Assembly: GCF_041296385.1 (NCBI RefSeq)
Contig: NC_091034.1
Location: 310,001-374,000 of the forward strand
DNA length: 64,000 nucleotides
Direction of reading: 5' to 3'
Source: Aphelocoma coerulescens
Lineage: Eukaryota; Chordata; Aves; Passeriformes; Corvidae
A program made the translations under genes and the position numbers. Under the pieces are notes generated by a model. The model saw only the letters and a list, made by a program, of their open reading frames with translations, was not told the origin of the DNA and made no database searches. Positions 46,181 through 58,000 of the stretch are shown one piece after another. The first letter of the stretch is position 1; the number at the start of each line of letters is the position of its first letter.

Positions 46181-49100
46181 TCAGTTGTCTCTCATGGTCT
46201 GGAAGGGAGAAGCTTCTAAGGGGGGAGGGCAGTACCCCAACACCTTGACACCCCAACACTCCAATAACCCGACACTCCAGCACCCCAACACCTCGGCACT
46301 ATGGCATCCCAACACCCCAAGAGCCTGGCACACTAGTGCCCAGCACCCCAGAGCCCTTTTGCCCCAGCACTGTGGCATGGTGACATCTGGTACGCTGGGA
46401 CCATGGCACGCCGACAGCCCCGTCCTCTGGTACCCCAGCATCAGGGCACCCCAACACTGCACCCCAACAACCTGGCACACCAATACTCTGGCACCATGGC
46501 ACCCCAGCAGCTCAGCAGCCTGCCCCCTTTGCCCCCTGGTGCCCTGGCACCTAGCACCCAGAGCCCTGGTACCCCATTGCCCTGGCACCCAGCACCCCAT
46601 TGCCCTGGCACCCCAGACCCCTGGTACCCAGCACCCTGCTACGGCATCCCAATTCCCCAGCGCCATGGTAGCCAAGTTCCCTGGCACCCCGACACCACGA
46701 TATCCCAATTCTCTGGTGCCCTTGTACCCTGACAACCCAGAATCCCATTCCCTGGCATCCTGTGCGCACCTCTGCGATCCAGTCCTCGAAGGCAGACACG
46801 CGGGTGAACACGGTGGGTTTCTTGGCGGCGTTGCAGCCCAGGGCTGACACAAAGCTGGCGATGCCATGGACCTCCCAGGTCCCATCCTCGGCCTGGCAGT
46901 TCAGGGGGCCCCCAGAGTCGCCCTGGGGTGTGGGATGAGGCAGGGTCAGCACCACAGGGGAGCCCGGCGCGGTACCCCCTCTGCCCTGGAGCGGTACCCA
47001 CGTTGCATCCGGCCTTCTCGGCGCCACCGGCGCAGATCATGGTGTCACGGATGGCCAGGGCCCCCCACCAGTCGGGCTGGGAGCAGTGCTCATAGTCCAC
47101 CACGGGCAGCTCCGCCTGCTGCAGCCGGTCCGGCAGCGACCCCCCAGCTGTGGGATCAGAGCACCCCGGGGTCTGCCCGTGGCCCTCCATCCCACATCCA
47201 TCCATCCATCCATCCATCCATCCATCCATCCATCCATCCATCCATCCATCCACCATCTATCCATCCCTCCATGCACACATGCATCCATCCATCCACCACC
47301 CATCCCTCCACCCATCCAGCACCCATCCAGCACCCATCCATCCCACATCCATCCATCCATCCATCCATCCATCCATCCATCCATCCATCCATCCACCATC
47401 TATCCATCCCTCCATGCACACATGCATCCATCCATCCACCACCCATCCCTCCACCCATCCAGCACCCATCCATCCATCCATCCACCATCTATCCATCCCT
47501 CCATGCACACATGCATCCATCCATCCACCACCCATCCCTCCACCCATCCAGCACCCATCCATCCCACATCCATCCATCCATCCATCCATCCATCCATCCA
47601 TCCATCCATCCATCCATCCATCCATCCATCTCCCCATTCATCTCCATCTGCGCTCTCTCCCATCTGTTCCTCTCTCCCTCCTCCCAACCCTCCCTTATCT
47701 CCCCATCCTGCCATCCCTTCAACCATCTCCCCAACCATCCCTCCCTCCATCTCCCCATCTATCCCTCATCTATCCATCCCTCCCTCCACCCATCCCCCAT
47801 GTCCAATTCTCAACCATCCCTCATCCCCTCCCTCCATCTCCCCAACCATCCCTCAACCATCCCCCCATTTCTCCATCCCCCATCCCTCCATCTTCCCATC
47901 TTCAACCCTTCACCATCCCTCCACCCATGTCCCCAGCCATCCCTCCATCTCCCCATCCATCCTCCATCCTTCTCCCCATTCCTGCATCCCCACCTCACCC
48001 TCCACCTCCCCATCCATTTCCCCATCCATCCTCCATCCTTCTCCCCATTCCTGCATCCCCACCTCACCCTCCACCTCCCCATCCATTTCCCCATTAATCC
48101 CTCCACGCCTCCATCCACCTCCCCGCCCACCCCTCCGTGCCCGCCCGTCCCCGCCCGCCCTGCCGCTCCCGGACGCACTGGTGAGCCGTCCCCAGCCGCT
48201 GAGCACGCAGGGGTACCCGTTGGGCAGGATGGAGCCGGCGGGCGGCAGCCGCCCCACCTGCACCTCCGCCGAGAGCGCGGCCGGGCGCTGCAGCTTCAGC
48301 AGGGCGATGTCATTGCTGCGCGGGGACACGGGTCAGAGGGGCCGCCGGGGGGGGCACGGGGTCCCCAGCCCCCCCCCAGGGACCCCGCTCACCCGCAGGC
48401 CGCGCAGAAGCTGAGCCACTTGGGGTGCACGAAGATGTCCTCGGAGTTCACGGGGATGAGCTGCTCGGGGCCCTCCCCGGTGCTCATGTCGTACTCGCCC
48501 ACCACCACCTGGTACGTGAGGGATGTGCTGCCAGGAAAGGGGAGGATCAGCGGGTGCGGCCCCCCCGGCATCCCTCCTGCACTCGGGACCCTTCCATGCA
48601 CCAAACTCCCTGCCCTGCACCCGAAATCCCCTCCCTGCACCTCTCCATTCACCAAATCTGCACCCAAACTCACCTCTCTGCACCCTGAACCTCTTCCTGC
48701 ACCCAAACCCCCCGCCCTGCACCTCCCCATGCACCCACCCTGCACCCAAATCACCTCCCTGCCCTCTGAGCCCCCTCCCTGCACCCATCCTGCACTGCAC
48801 GCCATCCCTGTGTTCACTTTGCATTTTCACCCCATCCAGGCACTCTTTCCATGCGTGTGGCAACCCCTCCCTGCGCCCTGAATGCCCTCCCTGCTCCCAG
48901 AACCCCCTCCTGCACTCAGGACTCCCTCCCTGCACCCCCCTGCACTTTTCCCTCTCTCCTGCACCCCTCCCTGCACTCATCCCCGCACTCTGAAGCCCTT
49001 CTGCACCCCACAGCCATCCCTGTATCCAACACCCATTTCCGCCCCCCCAACACTCATCTCCGCACACCGCATCCCTTCCATGAAGCTCTCCGCAGCCCTC

Positions 49101-49549
49101 CCTGCACCCCGCACCCCCTCCTGCACACCAGCACCCCTCCTGCACCCTGCACCGCCAGCCCCGGAGCCCTCACGAGATGCAGTGCGCGGCCGTCATCACC
49201 CAGTTGGCAGCGATCAAGGTGCCCCCGCAGGTGTGGTGGAAGGTCCCGTCCCGCTCGTACTGCAGCGAGATCTGGGGGGGGGACACCGCTGGGTGCCACC
49301 GTCCCCCCACACGGGCGCCACCACCCCGTCCCCCTGCGCCCCTGTCCCCTCACCTGCCAGGGCCAGCTGTAGGGCTCCGCATCTTGCCCATTGACCACCC
49401 GGGAGTCCGGCAGCACCGCGGCGCGGACACCTGCGGGGCACGGCACCGTCAGCCACCGAGCACACACCCGAGCCTGGGGACACGGAGCGGGTCAGGGGAC
49501 ACTCACCGCCAGCCACCAGCAGCAGGACGAGGCTCAGCATCGCAGCCAT
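46181..49549 (-). CDS. CELA3B: Chymotrypsin-like elastase family member 3 (pancreatic serine protease), 8 exons
   Basis: Transcript-order exons: 49549-49507, 49430-49354, 49271-49174, 48527-48393, 48315-48179, 47147-47002, 46922-46770, 46198-46181; 807 nt, 268 residues (human CELA3 270). A signal peptide [15 protein letters not shown] is followed by an activation peptide ending DSR|VVNG (cleavage after Arg25). The catalytic triad is intact: His70 in TAAHC, Asp120 in NDIALLKL, Ser215 in GDSGGPL. The segment [20 protein letters not shown] is typical of the CELA3 group. It should be a secreted digestive zymogen made in pancreatic acinar cells and activated by trypsin. The head-to-head position next to HSPG2 matches human CELA3B/CELA3A-HSPG2, and only one copy is present here. 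Exon 5 uses donor A|GTGCGT and the last exon encodes only TMRDN. The 3B versus 3A suffix is arbitrary because the duplication may be mammal-specific. Confidence 0.93.
46215..46765 (+). repeat. Minisatellite in the last CELA3 intron
   Basis: Degenerate 15-20-bp units around CCTGGCACCCCAGCACC fill the intron between exons 7 and 8. Confidence 0.75.
47185..47632 (+). repeat. Composite (CATC)n satellite with higher-order unit in a CELA3 intron
   Basis: Pure CATC blocks alternate with a recurring cassette of about 110-145 bp (CACCATCTATCCATCCCTCC then ATGCACACATGCATCC then CACCCATCCCTCCACCC) seen three times, from about 47,248, 47,392 and 47,482. Degenerate CCATCTCCCCATCCATCC repeat continues to about 48,120. 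Confidence 0.92.
48545..49165 (+). repeat. CCCTGCACC repeat in CELA3 intron 3
   Basis: Degenerate 15-25-bp units of CCCTCCCTGCACCCTGAAC type span the intron between exons 3 and 4 (minus strand GGGTGCAGGGAGGG). Confidence 0.75.
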
Positions 49550-49583
49550 GACTCAAGTGTGGGTGTCCCGGGCACCTGCCGGC

Positions 49584-49679
49584 CTTAAATCCCCGCCGGT
49601 ATCGGGAGCACCCAAGGGCACCCCTGGGAATGGGCACCCGGTGCCCAGCTGGGGGCTGGGGGGGGTGTTAAACATTAAC
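49584..49679 (-). promoter_or_regulatory. CELA3B: CELA3 proximal promoter: HNF1-like site, E-box and TATA-like element
   Basis: On the minus strand GTTAATGTTTAAC (49,679-49,667) is one base from the HNF1 consensus GTTAATNATTAAC. A TTTAAG TATA-like element (49,589-49,584) lies about 35 bp upstream of the start codon. A CAGGTG E-box sits just downstream at 49,573-49,578. HNF1 and PTF1 E-box elements are known features of acinar protease promoters; occupancy here is inference. Confidence 0.6.
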
Positions 49680-49719
49680 CTTGGCCTTGGGGGGAAGTGG
49701 CCAGTGGGGACCCTACAGA

Positions 49720-50930
49720 TCCCAAACCCCCCTGTCCCTGCTGCCCCCTCCTGCCTCTGTACCCCCTGTGTACCCCGCGAGTGCCCCACGTCCCCCACAG
49801 GCCCTCTGGTCTCCCTGTGCCCCCCACAGCCCCTCTAACTGCTCCTGTGCCCCCCTTAGCCCCCATGACCCACCCCTCTGTGCCCCATAGCCCTCACAAC
49901 CACCCCAGTGCCCCCCACAGTCACCTCTGTGCCTCCCAGAGCCGCTACGACCCCCCTGTATCCTCACAGTCACCGTAACCACCCGTGCCCCCCATAAGTC
50001 CCCATATTCCCTGAGCCCCTGGTGGCCCGCTCAGGCCCCTCTGGCCCCCATATATCCCTCCCCCTGCCCTGGGCCCCAGAGCCCCCAAGCCACCAAGCCC
50101 CCCCTATAACCACCCCTGTCCCCCCATACCCCCTGTGCCTTTGGTGTGCCCATATGGCTCCTATAGCCTTCATGGGCTCAGTGCCTCAAATGTCCTCCCC
50201 TCCTGGACCCCCATAGCCACCCCTTGTGCCCCCCATAGACCCCATGCCCCTGGTGTGTCCCCATTTGGCCCCTATGGCCCCTATAGCCCCCATGGACTAT
50301 ATGGCCCCATATATCCCTCCTCCCAGACCCCATAGCACCTACAACTACCCCTGTGCTCCCATAGCACAGGGGTAGCTGTGCCCACATGTGCCCACATAGC
50401 CCCAGCATCACCTCTACCCCCCCACAGCCCCTTCCAATGGTCCTTGCAACCCCCATATCCCCCATGTTCCCCTACAGCCCCTGTGCCCCCCATATGCCCT
50501 ATGCCCCTGGTAGCCCATATATACATATATCTGGCCTTCATATACAACCCCCTCCCAGAACCCATAGCCCCCATAATCCCCCCTAGACCCTGTAAACCCT
50601 GTGCCCCCATAGCCCCCCTATATCTGCCATGCTCCTTGTGTTCCCCATATACCCCTATACTGTCCTGTGCCCCAAGAGCTCCCACAGGCTCCCTGCACCC
50701 CTATAGCCCCCCCCCCCCCAATATCACCTTATGTCCCTGGTGCCCCCCCATAGACCCTATAAACCTCAGTGTCCCTATAGCTCCTCACCCCAGTACCCCC
50801 ATAGCCCCTATAGCCCCCCTGTGCCCCCATGGTCCCCCTCTACCCTACACCCCCGGTGCCCCCATAGCCCCCACACCCCCCTGGTACTCCCAGAGTCCCT
50901 ATAAATCCCTATAAATCCCTATGTGTCCCA
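49720..50930 (+). repeat. CCCCCATAGCCCC minisatellite, CELA3-HSPG2 intergenic
   Basis: About 1.2 kb of degenerate 15-20-bp units (CCCTGTGCCCCCATAGCCCC) between the CELA3 promoter and the HSPG2 upstream arrays. No gene is seen. Confidence 0.8.
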
Positions 50931-50939
50931 CATTGCTCC

Positions 50940-51790
50940 CAAACTTCCCCACGCACCCCAGAAACCTCGTGGAAGTTCCCACAGGAGTCCCCCGTGCCCC
51001 TCCAGTGTCCTCACGTACCTCCATGACCCTGTAAAAGTTCCCAGGGGTGTCCCAAGGTGTCCCCATGAGCTCCCATGTCCTTGTAAAAGCTCCCAGAGGT
51101 GACCCCCATGTCACCCCGTGTCCCCATAACAGTTCCTGCAGGTGCTCCACAGTGTCCCCACGCACTCCCGTGTCCTCCTGCAGCTCTCCAGAGGTGACCC
51201 CGTGTCCCCACACACCCCTTGTCCCCGTAAAAGTTCCTGTAGGTGCTCCATGATGTCCTGCACCCCTTGTCCCCATAGAAGTTCCCAGAGGTGCACCCCC
51301 GTTCTCCCCCCACACTTGTGTTCCCATAGAAGTTCCCAGGAGTGTCCCACGGTGTCCCCACGCTCCCCCGTGTCCCAGGAGAAGTTTCCAGAGGTGACCA
51401 CCCGTGTCTCCCGGTGTCCCCACTCACCCCCGTGTCCACATGCAACTTCACAGAGGTGTCCTCACTCCCCCCGTGCCCTCCTAAAAGTTGCCGGGTGTGT
51501 CCCCCCGTGCCCCCACTCCCCCCGTGCCCTCCTAAAAGTTCCCGGGGGTGTCCCCACGCACCCCGTGTCCCGGTATAAACTCTCAGAGTTGCTCCCCGTG
51601 CCCCCCCGCAACTTCCCCGTATCCCTGTGAACGTTCCCAGGGGTGTCCCCAGGGATGTCCCAGCGCAAGATCCCAGAGCTGTCCCACGGGGTCCCTGCGT
51701 CCCGCGTGTACCCCCGTGTATCCCTCGTGTCCCTGCAAAAGTTTCCAGGGCTGTCCCCATTATCCCCGCGTCCCCGTGGAGGTTCCCAGG
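50940..51790 (+). repeat. Degenerate 5' part of the HSPG2-upstream minisatellite
   Basis: Units of about 60-70 bp with the core AAAAGTTCCCAGAGGTGTCC then CCGTGTCCC. Divergence is greater than in the 3' part, which shares the motif GTTCCCAGGGGTGTCCC, so the two look like one array with a homogenised end. Confidence 0.75.
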
Positions 51791-52375
51791 GGTGTCCCAC
51801 GGTGTCCCTGCCTCCCCGTGGACGTTCCCAGTGGTGTCCCACGCGTGTCCGCGTCCCCGTGCAGGTTCCCAGGGGTGTCCCACGAGTGTCCCCGCATCCC
51901 CGTGCAGGTTCCCAGTTGTGTCCCACGCGTGTCCGCGTCCCCGTGCAGGTTCCCAGGGGTGTCCCACGCGTGTCCACGTCCCCGTGCAGGTTCCCAGGGG
52001 TGTCCCACGCGTGTCCCCGCGTCCCCGTGCAGGTTCCCAGGGGTGTCCCACGAGTGTCCCCGCGTCCCCGTGCACGTTCCCAAGGGTGTCCCACGCGTGT
52101 CCACGTCCCCGTGCAGGTTCCCAGGGGTGTCCCACGAGTGTCCCCGCGTCCCCGTGCACGTTCCCAAGGGTGTCCCACGCGTGTCCACGTCCCCGTGCAG
52201 GTTCCCAGGGGTGTCCCACGGTGTCCCCGCGTCCCCGTGCAGGTTCCCAGGGGTGTCCCACGGTGTCCCCGCGTCCCCGTGCAGGTTCCCAGGGGTGTCC
52301 CACGCGTGTCCACGTCCCCGTGCAGGTTCCCAGGGGTGTCCCACGGTGTCCCCGCGCCCCCGCGTGTCCCCGCTG
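51790..52375 (+). repeat. 41-43-bp homogenised minisatellite just upstream of HSPG2
   Basis: About 13 units built from GTGCAGGTTCCCAGGGGTGT then CCCACGCGTGTCC(A/G)CGTCCCC. GCAGGTT landmarks at 51,861, 51,904, 51,945 and 51,986 give the period. It ends about 240 bp before the HSPG2 start codon. The units contain CpG and ACGCGT sites. Long minus-strand frames (WEPARGRGDT repeats) are artefacts. Confidence 0.92.
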
Positions 52376-52469
52376 ACGCTCCCCCGCGTCCCCGTGTCCC
52401 GGTGCGAGTTCCCAGCGCTGTCCCTCGCTGTCCCCGCGTGTCCCCGCTGACCCCCCCCCCGTGCCCCCC

Positions 52470-52614
52470 GTGGGCGCGCGCTCCGTGGCCCCGCCCCGCG
52501 GGCCGGGGGGGGCGGAGGGGGGGGGCGGGGCGGGCCCGGGGCGGCGGCGGCGGCCGGAGCGGAGCGGAGCGAGCGGAGCGATCGCGGCGGGGCCGGAGCG
52601 GGGCAGGAGCGGCG
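52470..52614 (+). promoter_or_regulatory. HSPG2: HSPG2 CpG promoter and 5' UTR
   Basis: A very CpG-rich segment with several GC boxes (GGGGCGGGGC near 52,525) and a GGAGCGGAGCGAGCGGAGCG stretch directly before the start codon. No TATA box is seen, matching the TATA-less GC-rich perlecan promoter known in mammals. Confidence 0.7.
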
Positions 52615-55012
52615 ATGGGGCGGCGGGGCCCGGCGGCGCTGGGGACCCTCCTGCTGCTGGGGACGCTCCTGGGGGTGAGTGGGGCCGGGGAGCGCGGGGG
52701 GCGCGGGGTTGGGGTCCCCCCCGCCGAGCTGGGAGGTCCCGGGAAGGAGTTGGGGGCCCCGGAGTTGGGGTCCCGCGAAGGAGTTGGGGACCTCTAAAGG
52801 ATTTGGGGTACCTGAAAGGAGTTGGGGTCTCCACCCGCGGACTTGGGGTCTCTTGTTGAGTTGAGGTCCCTTGTAGGAGTTGGAGTCCCCCCGCGGAGCT
52901 GGAATCCCCGAAAGGAATCAGGGACCCGGGAACTGGAATTCCTTGTAGGAGTTGGGGTCCCCCACGGGAGTTGGGGTCCCCGGAGCGGGAATTCCGTAGA
53001 GCAGTTTTGATCCCCCCGTTTTGGGTTTTGGGATCCCTTAAAGTACTCGGGGCCCTTAAAGGAGTTGGGGTACCCACACGATTTGGGGATCCCTTAAAGG
53101 ATTTGGGTACCACGGAGCTGGAGTCCCCTGAAGGAGTTGGGGTCCCCTAGAGGAGTTAGGACCTCCTCCCCGGAGTTGGGGATCCTTGTAGGAGTGGGGG
53201 TCCCCCACGGAGTTTGTGTCTCTTGAGGGATTTGGGGATCCTTGTGGGAGTTGGGGTCCCCTCAAGGAGCTGGGGGAGTTTTGCTGTGCCCGAAGGGAAT
53301 CGAGGTCCCCCCCCCAGTGCAAGGCCCAACACCCTGCTCCGGCCGCTCAGGAAATTGGGGTGTCCCTCCACGTGTGCAGAGGGGGTGCAGGGATCCCAGG
53401 GTTATCGGAACTGAGGTCCCCCAGGACACCAAGGAGATGTGGGGGTCCCTGTTCCTGAAGGGATTGGGGTGTCCCCCCTGTACCAGGGGTCCCTGGCACC
53501 CTGCCCCCCTCCCTAAGGGACTGGGGGTCCCCCCCTGTACCGGAGTCACGTGGAGACCCCAGGGCCCACTCTGTCCCATCTGGGAGTTGCAGTGTTCCCC
53601 CGAAGGAGAGGTGGGGTCCCTCTCCCCATGCCCTGTCCCACCTGGAAATGGGGTGTGTGGGGTCCCCCTGCCTGTCCCCTATGGGACTTGGGGTCCCCCA
53701 GGAACTGGGGGTACATGGGGTCACCCCTCCCTATACCCCTATAGAACTGGGGTCCCCATGACCCCATGTGGGGCTCCCCAGTCGGGGGGGTCCCCATCAC
53801 CCCTCCCTGTTCCTTCAGGGAATTGGGGTCCCCCGTGACCCCCGGGTGGGGATGGTTCCCATCACCCCACAAAGCCACCCATGGTGGTCCAGCCCCCCCC
53901 TTGCCCCCACACCCCACCGTGGGTGGAGGTCACCCATAGGGGCTCATCCTGCTTTTGGGGTGTCCCCCCCGACCCCGTCCCCACGCCACCCCATCCCCCG
54001 CCCCAGCTAAATTTAAAGGGTGATGGCGGCGCCGGTCACCCTAAAAATAACCGTCCCAAAATACGCCCCGGGGGGGGCGCTGCGTCTGGGGGTGCCCCTG
54101 GGGGGGTCCCCACCCTGCTGAGGGCAGTGGGGCAGGGGGTGACACCTCTGGGTGCCCCCCGGGGGGGTGCAGGGGGGGGTTTCGCCGTGGGGCTGCTCAC
54201 TCCCGATTTACGGGGGGGTCCCTGAGTGGGGTGCGGGGGTGATGGCGATGGGGGGGGGGGGGGCCTGAGGTGGGGGGGGCAGGGGGGCGGTTTGGGGTTG
54301 GGCGGGTGCCCGGGGTGGAGAACAGAGGGGGCCTTGTGCTCGGGGCCATGCTGGCAGCGCGGCCCCCCCTTCCCGTGGGGCTCCCACCCACGGCCGGGGG
54401 GCTGGCGGGGACAAAGGGGGGGGGGGATCCCCACTTTACAACCCCCCACCCCCCATTCTGTTGAGGCACAGGGGGGGATCTGGGGGCCGAGCACCCCAAT
54501 AACCCCCCTCGCCGGGATGTTGGGCCATACATCCCCCCTACAAACGGGGGGGTCCCACGCGCCCCACGGAGGGGTCCGGCGTGGGATGGGGCACGGGGGT
54601 GCCGCCCCCAAGGGCTGCGAAGGGTTAACTGGGGGGGGGGGGTGGAAGGGGAGGGCGAAGCAGGAATGTGCGATAAGATCACCGTGCCCGGGGGGAAGGG
54701 CTGGGGAGGGGGGGGACACCCCACACGCACCCGCCCCGCTTGCGAGCGCGCTCTTGCACACTCGTGTGCCCGGGGCACGCACGAGGGGGGCACGGCCGAG
54801 GCCGCTTTGGGGGGCCCCGCGCTGCTGGGGAGGCTCGTGTCACACCTGGGGGCACGTGGGGACATTTGGGGCCACCTGGGGACATTTGGGGCCACCTGGG
54901 GATACTTGGGGCTACCTGGGGGTACTCGGGGGCACTTGGGGACCCTTGGGCCCGCAGCGCACATGGCCTCTTGCCTTGGGCTCTCTCCCATGGCCAAAGA
55001 TGGCCCGGCTGG

Positions 55013-55043
<31 letters not shown>

Positions 55044-58000
55044 GGGGGGAGGAAGGTCAGCTCAGACGCTGGGTCCTTGCCAGCACTCCTGGGTTTCCCC
55101 CTCGCCATCAAAACCCGACACTCCCCCAAAAAGACTTGTTATCCCACAAAAAAAATCGACTCCCCCAAAAAATCCTCCTAAAAAATCTGTCTATCCCCAA
55201 AGAAAACCATCTCCACCCCCACATCCATCTCCCCCCGAGCCCATCTCCCTCCCCAAAACCCCCTTATCCCTTCCCCCAAAAATCCATTTCCCCCCCCTAA
55301 ACCCATCAAACCCCCCCAACTCACCTCCACTCTCCAAAATCCATCTCCCTCCCAAAAAACCCATCACCCCCCCCAACCAATCTGCCCCCAGGAAATCACC
55401 CCCCCAGCTTCACTCCCCACCAAAAAAAAGTACTCCCCTCCAAAACCCATTTACCCCAAAAATGCCCAGACTGCCCCCCCCCCCCCGCCCCCAGTCCAAG
55501 TCCTTTCGGGATAAATTAGGCAATGCCAGCAGGGAGGAATGCAGCGGGGGGGGGGGGGGGGCACATATTTGGGGCCCCCCTGCCTCCCCGGCTGTGGCTT
55601 TGACCCCGCAGCTGCTTCACCCCCAAATCCCGGGGGCGGCAGTGGGGGGGAGGGGGAGAGAGCAGCTGCCTGTGCCCCCCCGGGACCAGCATCCCGCCAG
55701 CTGTGCTGGCAGCCCCCCCAAATCCTGGGGTGACCCCCATCCCCCAAACTGAGGGTGGCTCAGTCCTTGGGGACCCCCGGGAGGGGGGAGGAGGGGCTTT
55801 TTTTGGGGGGGGGGAAACACCTTTTAACATGACCTTGGGGGAACAATAAGTCGGGGGGGGCGGCTATTAATAACCCCCCCGGTTATTATTCCTGTGCTGC
55901 GTCACCTCCTCTTCCTCGCCCGGATGAATTAACGAGGGGGGGCACATCCAGATTTGGGGGCCACTTCAAGATTTCAGGAGCCACATCCAGATTTTAGCGG
56001 GGGAACATCCAGACTGGGCGGGACGACATCCAAACTGGCTGGGGACGCCCAAATAAGGGGGGGGTCCTGAGTTTTCCCCCCAGTCTGGGGTGCAGTTTGG
56101 GAGCGGGAGGTGGGCAGGGTGGTGCTTCCTCACCCTCCTCTTCCTCGGCCCCCTCCCCCCAACTTTTCCCCAGGGTGCGGGGCAGGATTTGGGCCGGGGA
56201 GTGGAAAATGTGAGCGGCGGCGGGGCCGTGGCGTCCGGCCGGGCGCGGTGCCCCGGCGGCAGCGGGGGGGACCCGGGTGTCCGGGGGGGCCCAGGCGTCC
56301 GGGGGTGCGGGGCCGCGGCGCGGGGAGGCTTCCGGTAACCGGAGAGGGGGATTGTCCCCGACCCTGCCCGGACACTGCCGGACACCCGACACGCAGCTGC
56401 CCTTCCGCCGGCCGGGCTGGGGCTGCGGCGCCGGGGCTGAGCCCCCGCGGCTCGGTGCACGAGTGGGGGGCGATCCCAGGGCACCCGGGGGCTGGGGAGC
56501 AGGGGCTGAGCCCCCGCGGGCTCGGTGCACGAGTGGGGGGCGATCCCAGGGCACCCGGGGGCTGGGGAGCAGGGGCTGAGCACCGGGGGGGGGGGGGGGA
56601 CAGCGTGGCAGAGACCCCGCACAATCAGTGCGGGTGTGGGGACAGCGACAGAGCAGCCACACGCCGGGTACACGTGTGGGGATGTGGGGCTGAGCACCCA
56701 CACAATCAGTGCACATGTGGGGAGCAGCAGAGGCCCCCCCAGCACACATGGCCTAGTGCCTCAGTTTCCCCCTGCACAGGGGCTGGGCTGACACCCACGA
56801 GGGGCCTCCCCAGCCAGACCCTTTCGGGTGCTGGGTCCCCCCATCCGTGCGGGCGCGCGGCCGCGTGCCCCGTGTGCCCCCCTGTGTCCCCCCCTTGTCT
56901 CCCCGTGTTCCCCCCGTGTCCCGTCCCCCCCAGCGCCCGCCTAATCCCCGGGCGCTTGTTTGCACAGCAAAGTGCTGCTGCGACGGATTCCTGCCGGGGC
57001 CGGGGCGGGGGCACCCGCGGCGCCGCACACGCGTGTGCGCGGACCCGCGGGCACGGGGGGCACACCCAGCTGGGGCACACGCGTGTGTCGGGGCGCGGGT
57101 GTGGCGGTGCCAGCGTGTGTGCGCTGTCACCTGCGGGTGCCTGCCGTGGGTCACGCGTGGTGGTGCAAACGCGCGTGCACGGCCGGGTGTGGGCATCGCA
57201 CAAAGCGCGCAGATGCGCGTGCACGGCGGCGCGCCAGCGCGCGCGCCCCCGAGACAGGCCACGCGTGTGGCAGTGCACGCTCACGTCCTGGTGCAGTCGT
57301 GTGTCACCGTGCGTGCACACCGCGGTGCGAACCCACAGCACACGCGTCCCCGTGTCCCTTCCTGCGAGTGGCAGTGGGCACACGTGTCCCCGTGTCACCG
57401 AGCACACCCGTCCCCGTGCCAGTGCACACGTGGAGCGGTGCAGACGTGTGTGCACACACTTCCCGTGTTGCTGCACACGCGTGTGCACACCACGGCTCCC
57501 TGGCACGCGCCCCCGTGCCGCACACGCGAGTCCCGGTGCCGGTGGCCCCGGTGCTGGTGGCCCCGGTGCCGGTGGCCCCAGTGCCGTGCTCTCGGTGCCG
57601 GTGCTGGTCGGTGCAGGAATGCGGAGGGTGAGATGAGCTCATCCCGCTCCCTCTTCCCGGTGACGCCACCGCACAGCCACGCGCCCCCACCCCTGTCCCC
57701 CCCCGGGGTGACGTGGCTGGACACCCGCAAGGCCGTGTCCCGCGGGTGGCCCCATCCCATGGTGGCCCCATCCCCCAGGTCACCGGCGGCGCCCGCGGCT
57801 GGGCCGATGCCTTCCCCGAGGACACGGTGGCCGATCACGTCGGGGACACACAGGGACGGCGCTACTACAGGCACCTGTCAGATGACGAGGACCTGGTGGC
57901 CTCCGGAGGTGAGCAGACCCCGGGGGGCACCAGGGTGGGTGGGTCCAGATGCCACCCTGGGTGCCACTTGCAGAGTCCCCACTGCGAATGGCGCTGGGAC

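Noticed and set aside
46866..48881. 671-codon plus-strand open frame ([11 protein letters not shown])
   Set aside because: Translation of (CATC)n satellite and antisense CELA3 exons; repeat artefact.
51011..53113. 700-codon minus-strand open frame (WEPARGRGDT repeats)
   Set aside because: It is the translation of the 41-43-bp and flanking minisatellites and overlaps the HSPG2 promoter and first exon; no domain or splice signal supports a gene.
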